Source: Glacieibacterium sp965200405 (GTDB lineage Bacteria; Pseudomonadota; Alphaproteobacteria; Sphingomonadales; Sphingomonadaceae). From it: a DNA stretch of 64,000 nt. A program made the position numbers and the translations under genes. Location of the stretch: the NCBI RefSeq assembly GCF_965200405.1, contig NZ_OZ241356.1, positions 1,240,001-1,304,000 of the forward strand, in the 5' to 3' direction. Each line of letters starts with the position of its first letter. Positions within the stretch are counted from its first letter, which is position 1. Positions 51,468 through 58,877 of the stretch are shown in pieces. Below the pieces are notes generated by a model, which was given only the letters and a program-made list of their open reading frames with translations, ran no database searches and was not told where the DNA came from.

Positions 51468-52417
51468 CAGGCCGCCTTCTTCGTCGCGGTGCGAAGCGCC
51501 ATCTTCTCGGCGGTCTTGAGCGCTGCCGAGGTCATGATGTCGAGGTTGCCGGCATAGGCGGGCAGGTAGTGCGCGGCGCCCTCGACCTCGAGGAAGACGC
51601 TGGTCTTGATGCCCTCGAAGCTGCCGACGCCGGGGATGACCACCGGGTTGTTGGCGCCGAAGCGCTCGAACTGGACCTGCTGCTTCAGCCGGTAGCCCGG
51701 CACATAGGCGCGGACCTTCTCGACCATCGCCAGGATCGAGGCCTCGATCTGCGCCTCGGTGGCGCCCGACGACAGGGTGAACACCGTGTCGCGCATGATC
51801 ATCGGCGGCTCGGCCGGATTGAGGATGATGATCGCCTTGCCGCGCTCGGCGCCGCCCACCGTCTCGATGCCCTTGGACGTCGTCTCGGTGAACTCGTCGA
51901 TGTTGGCGCGGGTGCCGGGGCCGGCCGACTTCGACGAGATCGACGCGACGATCTCGCCGTAATGGACGCGCGCGACCTGGCTGACCGCCGCCACGATCGG
52001 GATCGTCGCCTGGCCGCCGCAGGTCACCATGTTGACGTTGTCGGCATCGAGGTGCGCGTCGCCGTTGACGACGGGAATGACATAGGGGCCGATGGCGGCC
52101 GGGGTCAGGTCGACGACCTTCTTGCCCGCCGCGATGCTGACCGCGCTGTGGTGCTTGTGCGCGCCGGCGCTGGTCGCGTCGAAGACGATGCCGATCTCGG
52201 GCCAGATCGCCATCCGGACCAGCCCGTCGATGCCTTCGTGCGTGGTGGCGACGCCCAGCCGCGCCGCGCGCTTGAGCCCGTCGCTCTCGGGATCGATGCC
52301 GACGAAGGCGCCCATTTCCAGCACGTCGGAGGTGCGGATGATCTTGATCATCAGGTCGGTGCCGATGTTCCCGGATCCGATGATCGCGACCTTAACCTTA
52401 GGCTCGCCTGCCGCCAC
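51467..52417 (-). CDS. mhpF: acetaldehyde dehydrogenase (acylating)
   Basis: 316 aa from GTG 52417, with AAGGGGGG five to ten bases upstream; the open frame extends further but without homology. NAD site VAIIGSGNIGTDLM (14-19 is GSGNIG), catalytic Cys133 in NMVTCGGQATIPIV, and PGTRANIDEFTETTSKGIE and NNPVVIPGVGSFEG as in DmpF. Turns acetaldehyde plus CoA and NAD into acetyl-CoA. First gene of the mhpF-mhpE-iclR-mhpD operon. No ring-cleavage dioxygenase is in the window, so the upstream substrate is unknown. Confidence 0.95.
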   Translation of the reverse strand: MAAGEPKVKVAIIGSGNIGTDLMIKIIRTSDVLEMGAFVGIDPESDGLKRAARLGVATTHEGIDGLVRMAIWPEIGIVFDATSAGAHKHHSAVSIAAGKKVVDLTPAAIGPYVIPVVNGDAHLDADNVNMVTCGGQATIPIVAAVSQVARVHYGEIVASISSKSAGPGTRANIDEFTETTSKGIETVGGAERGKAIIILNPAEPPMIMRDTVFTLSSGATEAQIEASILAMVEKVRAYVPGYRLKQQVQFERFGANNPVVIPGVGSFEGIKTSVFLEVEGAAHYLPAYAGNLDIMTSAALKTAEKMALRTATKKAA

Positions 52418-52518
52418 AATCCCCCCTTGTCGTTCTTGCTTGTCCGGACGCCTGGGCCGGCTCGTTGACCCGATGTTGCAAGGCGCGCGCCAAAACTCAA
52501 AGCCGGACTGGATAAATC

Positions 52519-52533
52519 TCTCATTAGATGAGA
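52519..52533. promoter_or_regulatory. 6-3-6 inverted repeat in the divergent region between mhpF and cupin genes
   Basis: TCTCAT-TAG-ATGAGA is a perfect palindrome with a three-base centre, in the 197-bp gap between the catabolic operon and the exported-cupin gene. Its place between two divergent promoters and beside an operon encoding an IclR regulator makes it a candidate operator for both. The match to a known IclR consensus cannot be tested here. Confidence 0.45.
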
Positions 52534-52614
52534 TGCTTTGCCCGTTGCCTCTGGATAGCAACCCGCTCTTCTGGCCTATCTCGGGCAACGACTAAAAAAC
52601 GAGGGAGCGATGCC

Positions 52615-53145
52615 ATGCGTCATACCAGGACCTTATTGATCGCCGCGCTGGCCGTCACCGGCTTTGCCGCGGCCTCGGCCCAGACCCCCGAGACTGTCCC
52701 CAAGGGCCCCGCACCCGGCGACCCTTATGCCCAGTTCTATCCGGACCCCACCCATATCCCGTTCTTCCGCCCCGAGACCATTCCGTGGACCGGCGAGGCC
52801 GGCAAGGAACAGCAGTACAACGTCTACGGCGACCCGCGGAAGCCGGGCCCCTACGCCATGCTGCTCAAGTGGTTCCCGGGCGCCTATTCCAAGCCGCACT
52901 TCCACGGCATGCCGCGCTACATCGTCGTGGTGTCGGGCACCTGGTGGGTGAGCAGCAGCGCCAAGTACGACCCGACCAAGACCTATCCGCTGGGGCCGGG
53001 CTCGGTCGTCTCCGACGTCGTCAACACCGTCCACTGGGACGGCGCCCGCGACGCACCCGTCGTCCTGATGATCGTCGGCGAAGGCCCAGTGCCAAACGTC
53101 CTCGTCGACGAAAACGGCAAACCAATCAATAAAAAGAGCTTCTAA
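52615..53145 (+). CDS. exported cupin-domain protein
   Basis: 176 aa from ATG 52615, with GAGGGAG upstream. Signal peptide 1-22 (LLIAALAVTGFAAASAQ). The cupin core has FPGAYSKPHFHGMPRYIVVVSGTWWV, with the HxH pair but Arg or Tyr where the usual Glu would be, and GPGSVVSDVVNTVHWDGA with the third His. It probably binds a metal in the periplasm; substrate unknown. First gene of a plus-strand run with a beta-propeller, a second cupin and YceI. 52 to 80 bp to the next start depending on which is used. Confidence 0.8.
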   Translation: MRHTRTLLIAALAVTGFAAASAQTPETVPKGPAPGDPYAQFYPDPTHIPFFRPETIPWTGEAGKEQQYNVYGDPRKPGPYAMLLKWFPGAYSKPHFHGMPRYIVVVSGTWWVSSSAKYDPTKTYPLGPGSVVSDVVNTVHWDGARDAPVVLMIVGEGPVPNVLVDENGKPINKKSF

Positions 53146-53215
53146 AACAAGCCGGACCCGCCGCCCGATACCAAAGCGTACGGGCGGCGACACGACCATG
53201 GGGAAGATCAGAGCA

Positions 53216-54379
53216 ATGACCAGACGTCGCGCCAAATTCGTCGCCGTGATCCTCGGCGCAGTCGCCGCGATCGCATGTACGGGCAACGCGGCGCGCGCCC
53301 AGGGTCAGGCCGCCGATTCCGGGGTCAAGCTCGACTACAATGTCTCCGCGCGGACCGCGGAAGATATGGCGCTGCCCAACACCTATGTCCGCGACGAAAG
53401 CTTTTTCCATTGGCCGGCAGGTCGCAAGCTCGGCGCGATCAGCGCGATCGACATGGGCAAGGACGGCAAGTCGATCTGGGTCGTCGAGCGTTGCGGCGGT
53501 CCCGACAATTGCATTGGCAGCCACGTCAACCCGGTCGTGCAGTTCGACCTGAACGGTCGCGTCATCAAGCAGTTCGGCGCGGACATGATCGTCTATCCGC
53601 ACGGCATGTACGTCGATCGCGACGGCAATATCTGGGCCACCGATCTTCAGTCGAACGTCGATCGCCCACCGCCGCGTCGGGTCGGGGCAGCGCCAGAAGT
53701 CGTGCCTGCCGACCGCAAGCCGAACGGCGCGCAGGTGATCAAGTTCAGCCCGCAGGGGAAGGTGCTGCTGCGCATCGGCACGCCCGGCGTCTATGGCAAT
53801 GACGCCACCCACCTCAGCCAGCCATCCGATGTCGTCACCGCGCCGAACGGCGATATCTTCGTTGCCGATGGCCATGACAGCGCGCCGTCAAACCACCGGA
53901 TTGCAAAGTTCGACAAGACCGGCAAGTTCATCAAGGCGTGGGACGCCTGCGGCATCAATCCCAAGGACACGCTCGACTGCCAGCACGCGATCGCCATGGA
54001 CAGCCAGGGCCGCCTGTTCGTCGCCAACCGCGGCAACAACCGCATCGAGATCTTCGACCAGGAGGGCAAGCTGCTCGACACCTGGACCCAGTTCGGCAAG
54101 CCCAGCGGACTCTACATCGACGCGAACGACATCCTTTATTCGGGCGACACTGAATCGAGCGCTCGCCAGGGCAACGCCTTCGTGCGCGGCATCCATATCG
54201 GCAGCGCCCGGACCGGCAAGGTCACGGCGTTCATCCCCGACGTCCTGGGCAATCCGACGCCGTGGTTCCCGCTCCGGGGCACGACTGGGTCGGAAGGCGT
54301 CGCGGCGTCGAACGACGGCACGCTCTATTCCTCGCAAGTCACGCCGTCCGGCCTGAACAAGTACACCAAGAAGCCGTAG
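53216..54379 (+). CDS. exported six-bladed beta-propeller (NHL-repeat) protein
   Basis: 387 aa from ATG 53216 (ATG 53198 in the same frame is an alternative). Signal peptide about 1-29, basic then hydrophobic, ending ARAQ. NHL-type blades: YPHGMYVDRDGNIWATD, QPSDVVTAPNGDIFVADGH, CQHAIAMDSQGRLFVANRGNNRIEIFDQEGKLLDTW, KPSGLYIDANDILYSGD, GSEGVAASNDGTLYSSQ. Four Cys occur in two pairs (ERCGGPDNC and ACG...LDC), probably disulfides. Resembles SMP-30/PAL-like propellers that bind or cleave small ligands. Between two cupin genes; specific function unknown. Confidence 0.82.
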   Translation: MTRRRAKFVAVILGAVAAIACTGNAARAQGQAADSGVKLDYNVSARTAEDMALPNTYVRDESFFHWPAGRKLGAISAIDMGKDGKSIWVVERCGGPDNCIGSHVNPVVQFDLNGRVIKQFGADMIVYPHGMYVDRDGNIWATDLQSNVDRPPPRRVGAAPEVVPADRKPNGAQVIKFSPQGKVLLRIGTPGVYGNDATHLSQPSDVVTAPNGDIFVADGHDSAPSNHRIAKFDKTGKFIKAWDACGINPKDTLDCQHAIAMDSQGRLFVANRGNNRIEIFDQEGKLLDTWTQFGKPSGLYIDANDILYSGDTESSARQGNAFVRGIHIGSARTGKVTAFIPDVLGNPTPWFPLRGTTGSEGVAASNDGTLYSSQVTPSGLNKYTKKP

Positions 54380-54536
54380 CAGGCCCTGCCTGCCCATGCA
54401 GAAGGTCTTGCAGTCTCGTACTCGACGCTTGCGATCGGCCGCTCTCCACGGCCGGTGTTCCGACCCGCTTCCCGGCACGTTCACGCCATCCTCCGCCGGC
54501 CGCGTTGACCCTCGCCTTCCAATCAGGAGAGAGAGA

Positions 54537-55595
54537 ATGATCGCTCAAGCCTTTCGACGAGTGCTTATCCTGACGAGCGCGGCGGCCGTTAGCCTGGCGT
54601 CCGCATCTTCCGGCCTGTCCCAGACGCCACCGGTCGGTGCAGCGCCGCCGGCGGGTGCCGCAACGCCGGCGCCCCGGCTGCCGCCCGAATTGTGGTGGGT
54701 GGAGAAGACCCAGGGTGGTGTCTATCACGCGCCGATGCGGCCGTTGTGGCGGCTGGCCGACCTGAAGAAGATGCATCAGGGCCAGAGCAATTGGCAGCAG
54801 CAGATCATCAAGGACCCCGAGCAGGACGCGACCTATAACTCCGCCGCACCCGGCAGCAAGTTCGGGGCGCGCATCCATCCCGACACGCCGACGGTGTTCG
54901 TGGTGCTCGCGGGCGAACTGCACATGAATGTCGAGGGCCAGCAGCCGATCACGGCGACGCGTGGGTCGATCGTCAACATTATGAAAACCACCGTGTTCTC
55001 CTTCGAGGCGGCGGGCAGCGACAATGCGCTGTGGGTCGAGGTGAACCCGACGAACTACAAGACGCTGTACCCGGCTGCCGATCCCGCGCCAAAGGCTCTG
55101 GCCGGTGGCAAGGTGATCAAGGTCTCGTTCGGTCATCGACCGGCTGCCTACACTGCGCCGAACCAGCTCCACTGGAACCTGTTCGAGGGAATCGCGCGCT
55201 GCGAGCGGATGAGCACCAAGGTGATGGACGATCATCTGTTCGCCAGTCCGTTGCTGGGCTACGTCAATCCAGCCGACAACAAGTGTCCGACGGGGCGCGG
55301 CAATGTCGGCAACGCGCCACTGCCGGGAGCGCCTGCCAACCCGGTTAAGTTCAACGCGCGTTCGGACTTCGGTCACATGCACGCCGGGCCAGCCGAATGG
55401 TGGATCGTCCAGGTCGGCAAGATCAGCGGCAAGTTCGAGAACCAGGGCGAGTTCCACGCCGAAGAGGGCGATGTCCTCTATGCCGCACCGATGATGTGGC
55501 ACCAGATGGCGGCCGAGGCGGCGTCGGGACCATCGGTTCGCCTCGCGATGGGCGGCTACGAGCTGATCAACATGGGCAATACGTCGGCGCCATGA
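54537..55595 (+). CDS. exported double-cupin protein
   Basis: 352 aa from ATG 54537 (AGGAGAG upstream). Signal peptide about 1-29, then an Ala/Pro-rich linker. Cupin 1: KFGARIHPDTPTVFVVLAGELHMNVEGQ (His and Glu ligands partly absent). Cupin 2: DFGHMHAGPAEWWIVQVGKISGKFEN and GDVLYAAPMMWHQMAAEA, with the full H-x-H, Glu and His set. Probably a periplasmic metal enzyme or binding protein, active through domain 2. No close family recognised. Part of the exported cupin-propeller-cupin-YceI run. Confidence 0.75.
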   Translation: MIAQAFRRVLILTSAAAVSLASASSGLSQTPPVGAAPPAGAATPAPRLPPELWWVEKTQGGVYHAPMRPLWRLADLKKMHQGQSNWQQQIIKDPEQDATYNSAAPGSKFGARIHPDTPTVFVVLAGELHMNVEGQQPITATRGSIVNIMKTTVFSFEAAGSDNALWVEVNPTNYKTLYPAADPAPKALAGGKVIKVSFGHRPAAYTAPNQLHWNLFEGIARCERMSTKVMDDHLFASPLLGYVNPADNKCPTGRGNVGNAPLPGAPANPVKFNARSDFGHMHAGPAEWWIVQVGKISGKFENQGEFHAEEGDVLYAAPMMWHQMAAEAASGPSVRLAMGGYELINMGNTSAP

Positions 55596-55728
55596 CCGGG
55601 ACGCGAGCGTAATTTCAGTCGGCGGCGGGCTGGAGTACGCTCTCCGGCTCTGACACAATACGCCGGTAGACGACCTGGGGATGGGAGTGCGCGTCCCGCT
55701 TATCCAACGCCGAACGGGGAGAGACACG

Positions 55729-56358
55729 ATGAAATCTTTGATCGCGCTGACCACTGCAATGCTGCTCGCCTATCCGGCCCTGGCGCAGGCGCCTGCCGCC
55801 GGAGCACCGCCGCGTCCCTCGGCCAGCAAGGACCCAACCAGCGCGCCCGCGGGCAATTACACGCTCGACGCGCGCCACGCCTCGATCATCGCCCGGGTCG
55901 GCCATATGGGTGGCGTCTCGTTCAGCACCTTCCGCTTCGACAAGTCGTCAGGCACGCTGGTCTGGAACGGTGCGAAGCCCGAGGCGAGCCAGCTTTCGAT
56001 TACCGTCGACATGACGTCGATCAACTCGCCGGTACCGAACTTCGCCAGTGAGTTGATCGGCGACCGCTTTCTCAAGACGGGTCAGTTTCCGAACGCGAAG
56101 TTCGTCTCCACCTCGGTCCAGCGTACCGGCCCGACGACCGGCAAGATCGCGGGCAACATGACCTTCATGGGCGTGACCAAGCCGATGACGATCGATGCGA
56201 CACTGGTCGGAACCGGCACCAATCGCCAGGGCCCGGTGATCGGCTTCTCGGGCGAGGCGCATTTCAAGCGGTCCGACTTCGGCTTCTCGTCGATGGTCGG
56301 TCCGATCGCCGACGACATCCAGCTGGTCATCGACGTCGAGTTCGACAAGGCCGCCTGA
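55729..56358 (+). CDS. exported YceI family protein
   Basis: 209 aa from ATG 55729. Signal peptide about 1-20 (LIALTTAMLLAYPALAQ), Pro/Ala-rich spacer, then the YceI lipocalin-like barrel: GNYTLDARHASIIARVGHMGGVSFSTFRFDKSSGTLVWN, LSITVDMTSINSP, LIGDRFLKTGQFPNAKFVST, GNMTFMGVTKPMTIDATLVG and GFSGEAHFKRSDFGFSS. The family binds isoprenoid quinones or lipids in the periplasm. Ends the exported run; the next gene is convergent, 8 bp away. Confidence 0.9.
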   Translation: MKSLIALTTAMLLAYPALAQAPAAGAPPRPSASKDPTSAPAGNYTLDARHASIIARVGHMGGVSFSTFRFDKSSGTLVWNGAKPEASQLSITVDMTSINSPVPNFASELIGDRFLKTGQFPNAKFVSTSVQRTGPTTGKIAGNMTFMGVTKPMTIDATLVGTGTNRQGPVIGFSGEAHFKRSDFGFSSMVGPIADDIQLVIDVEFDKAA

Positions 56359-56366
56359 CCGGGTTC

Positions 56367-57341
56367 TCAGCCCGGCGTCGGAGCGTCGGCGGGAATCAAC
56401 CGCTCGTGCTTCAGCTCCTGCCAGACCGCGGCGGGCACCGTCGCGGTCATCAGGCGCGCATTCTCCAGGACCTTCTCGGGTCGCTTGGCGCCCGGGATGA
56501 TCGCGGCGACGACCGGATGGGCAGCGCAGAACTGCAGCGCCGCCGAGCGGATGTCGGCGCCGTGGCGTGCACAGATGGCGGCGATGCGGTCGCGCTTGGC
56601 GACCATCTCGGGCGATGCCTCGGAATATTCGAACGTCCGGCCGCCGGCGAGCAGCCCTGAATTATAAGGTCCGCCGACGACCACGTTGACGCCGCGTTCC
56701 GCGCACATCGGGAACAGCCGGTCGAGCGCCGGTTGGTTGAGCAGGCTGTAGCGACCGGCGAGCAGGAAGACGTCGGGATCGGCCTGCTCCAGCGCGCGGA
56801 CGCACGGCTCGGTCAGGTTGACGCCCAGGCCCCAGCCCTTGATCACGCCCTGGTCGCGCAGGGTCGTCAGGGCCCGGAACGCGCCGGTACGCGCCACCTC
56901 GAACTGTTCCTCCCAGGCGTCGCCGAGCTGGTCTGCGGCAAGGTCGTGGACAAAGGCGACGTCGATTTGGGCCAGGCCGAGGCGCTGATAGCTGTCCTCG
57001 ATCGACCGCATGACCGCATCGTAGGAATAATCGCTTTCCACCCGGAACGGCAGGCCGTGGACGAAGGGCCCGTTGTCCGGGCAACTCGGGTCTGGACGCA
57101 GCATCCGCCCGACCTTGGTCGACAGCACAAAGTCATCGCGCTCGTAGCGTCGAAGCACATTGCCGAAGCGATGCTCGGACAGGCCGCTGCCATAGTGCGG
57201 CGCGGTATCGAAGTAGCGGACGCCGCTGTCCCAGGCAGCGGTCAGTGCAGCGGCGGCAGTCTCCTCGTCGACCACGTCGAACATGTTGCCCAGCGGTGCA
57301 CCGCCGAAGCCGAGCGGACCGGGAGGGGCGAAGTGGGTCAT
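56367..57341 (-). CDS. aldo/keto reductase, aldose/fucose dehydrogenase-like
   Basis: 324 aa from ATG 57341, with GGACGG upstream (an in-frame start at 57407 is possible). The N-terminus is PLGFGGAPLGNMFDVVDEETAAAAL, then GVRYFDTAPHYGSGLSEHRFGNVLRR (Asp and Tyr of the catalytic set), LSTKVGRML (Lys), QIDVAFVHDLAADQL (His). GWGLGVNLTEPCVRALEQADPDVFLLAGRYSLL and AAIIPGAKRPEKVLENARLM follow. Fits the D-threo-aldose 1-dehydrogenase/pyridoxal 4-dehydrogenase branch. Cytoplasmic NAD(P)-dependent; substrate unknown. Confidence 0.88.
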   Translation of the reverse strand: MTHFAPPGPLGFGGAPLGNMFDVVDEETAAAALTAAWDSGVRYFDTAPHYGSGLSEHRFGNVLRRYERDDFVLSTKVGRMLRPDPSCPDNGPFVHGLPFRVESDYSYDAVMRSIEDSYQRLGLAQIDVAFVHDLAADQLGDAWEEQFEVARTGAFRALTTLRDQGVIKGWGLGVNLTEPCVRALEQADPDVFLLAGRYSLLNQPALDRLFPMCAERGVNVVVGGPYNSGLLAGGRTFEYSEASPEMVAKRDRIAAICARHGADIRSAALQFCAAHPVVAAIIPGAKRPEKVLENARLMTATVPAAVWQELKHERLIPADAPTPG

Positions 57342-57795
57342 GATACCGTCCTTGATGACGAAGGTGGTGCGTTGGCGTCGCGGCTTGCCGGGTGAACCCG
57401 TGCTCATGCCTTTTGTTCACCGGCGCTGCCAGGCGCGTTTCGGAGTTGCCGTCTTCTCGACGGCCAGCCGATTCGGCTACGGCGGTGGGAATTGGCCAAT
57501 GATTCGTGCAAGATCAGGCGCGGCCACCCGTCCCGGCACTGGTGTCGACATGATTGCAATGCTTGCGATCGGCGATCTGGAAACCGTTCGTTAGCAATGG
57601 TCACCAATGATCGGAAAAAATCGCTCCCAACAGTGATCGAACAGGTTCTGCGCCCAAGCTCTTAGTAACTTAGATAGAATTTTATGGCAGTTATCCAATA
57701 GCGCGGAAGGATGATTGACACGTGTTAATAGATCATCGCTGCGTAACGATCGGTTGCTAGTCTAATATTCATCGGGCCGATAGCGGGGTGGCGTA
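57342..57795. other. intergenic region upstream of the cellulose operon
   Basis: About 450 bp. The left half holds short arginine-rich frames I do not accept. The right half (57600-57790) is noticeably A/T-richer. It has TTGACA at 57715-57720 without a matching -10 at normal spacing, TAATAT at 57763, and several GATCG cores (about 57614, 57636, 57747). It must hold the bcs promoter. No gene recognised. Confidence 0.5.
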
Positions 57796-58155
57796 ATGCG
57801 GCAAGACACAAAGGTTCTGCTCAACCGTCTTGGTCAGGAGACATTCAAGTATTACGACTTCGAAAGTCCTTCGGCGGATACAGATGTCTGGCCGATGTTC
57901 GAAGCCTTGCTTCTCGATGAGCGTGTCGTTGGTCCTACCGCTCGCCACGCCGGGCCGGGGCAGGTCGCACCCGAGGTGCAAAATCCTGCGCCGCAACCAG
58001 TCCAGGAGCGTAGTAGCGAGCGCGTGACGCCGGCTGTGGTCGCGTCGGCGGGCCAGCGCGGCCTGTTCGGCCACTATGAGCCCGTGGGCGTCCCGGAGGA
58101 TCGCGGCGAGAGTGTTCGCGAATTGCTCGGACGACTGGCGACGCCGGCGCGATGA
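57796..58155 (+). CDS. small cellulose-synthesis accessory protein, BcsR/BcsP-like
   Basis: 119 aa. The first 40 residues (VLLNRLGQETFKYYDFESPSADTDVWPMFEALLLDE) follow the pattern of BcsR/BcsP N-terminal domains: a short helix, F-x-Y-x-D/E-F/L, then W-P-M/L. The rest is Pro/Ala/Glu-rich and likely disordered, ending RESVRELLGRLATPAR. In other bacteria BcsR and BcsP bind BcsQ and help place the synthase. bcsQ starts 4 bases before its stop ends (ATGA). Assigned from position and pattern. Confidence 0.6.
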   Translation: MRQDTKVLLNRLGQETFKYYDFESPSADTDVWPMFEALLLDERVVGPTARHAGPGQVAPEVQNPAPQPVQERSSERVTPAVVASAGQRGLFGHYEPVGVPEDRGESVRELLGRLATPAR

Positions 58156-58877
58156 CCCTGATCCTCGTCCACTCGCCCAAGGGCGGCGTCGGATCGACCT
58201 TCATCACCGCGCAACTGGCCATCGGGCTGGCGCAGCGCGGGCAGGAGGTTGCTGCGATCGACTGCACTTACCAGGACTCGCTCAAGCTGCATTTCGGACT
58301 GCGCCCGTCGCACCAGCTGGCGAACGTCGGCGGCGACGAATCGCGAGCCCTGGTGGCGTCCGGCGTCGCCTTGATGAACGGGCACGCGCTGAGCCGCACC
58401 GGCCGGACTGACGACGAGCCGCCCGAGATCGACCAAGCGCTGTTTCCCGAGGCCCGGGTGACCATCGTCGATGTCGCGGCCGGCGACCATAACCTCAAGG
58501 ACCGGCTGATGCCGTTCGCCACGCTGCACGTCTGCGTGCTGCTGCCGACGCCGGCGTCGCTGTCGGTGCTGCCGCGCATCGAGGTCGGGACGCCGGCGGT
58601 GTCGCTGCCCAAGACGGTGTTCGTCCTCAACCAGATCGACGAGCGGCTGCGGCTGTCGCGGCACACCCAGAAATTCGTCCGTGAGCTTTTTCACGGCGCG
58701 CTGATCGGCACGGTCCGGCGCGACGAGGCGGTCAACGAGGCGCTGGCGATGTTCGAGCCGATCCCGCGTTTCGCACCCGCCAGCGTCGTTCTTTCCGACC
58801 TGACCACGCTGATCGATGCCGTCGAGAGCCGGTGCGGGCTGGCTGTCGACGTGCCCGAACTGGTGGGCAGCGAGTGA
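58152..58877 (+). CDS. bcsQ: cellulose biosynthesis ParA/MinD-type ATPase BcsQ
   Basis: 241 aa. N-terminal TLILVHSPKGGVGSTFITAQLAIGLAQRGQEVAAIDC is a deviant Walker A (KGGVGST; second Lys replaced by Ser, as is usual for BcsQ). DVAAGDHNLKDRLMPFATLHVCVLLPTPASLSVL follows, then KTVFVLNQIDERLRLSRHTQKFVRELF and GTVRRDEAVNEALA. BcsQ helps position cellulose synthase at the pole. Start overlaps the previous gene (ATGA) and its stop overlaps the synthase GTG. Confidence 0.9.
   Translation: MTLILVHSPKGGVGSTFITAQLAIGLAQRGQEVAAIDCTYQDSLKLHFGLRPSHQLANVGGDESRALVASGVALMNGHALSRTGRTDDEPPEIDQALFPEARVTIVDVAAGDHNLKDRLMPFATLHVCVLLPTPASLSVLPRIEVGTPAVSLPKTVFVLNQIDERLRLSRHTQKFVRELFHGALIGTVRRDEAVNEALAMFEPIPRFAPASVVLSDLTTLIDAVESRCGLAVDVPELVGSE

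Noticed and set aside
57283..57594. A 103-codon plus-strand frame upstream of the cellulose operon
   Set aside because: First half is antisense to the aldo/keto reductase; the rest has no recognisable domain.
57715..57743. TTGACA as the -35 of a bcs promoter
   Set aside because: There is no acceptable -10 at 15-19 bases; the nearest TAATAT is far too distant, so I list it only as part of the intergenic region.
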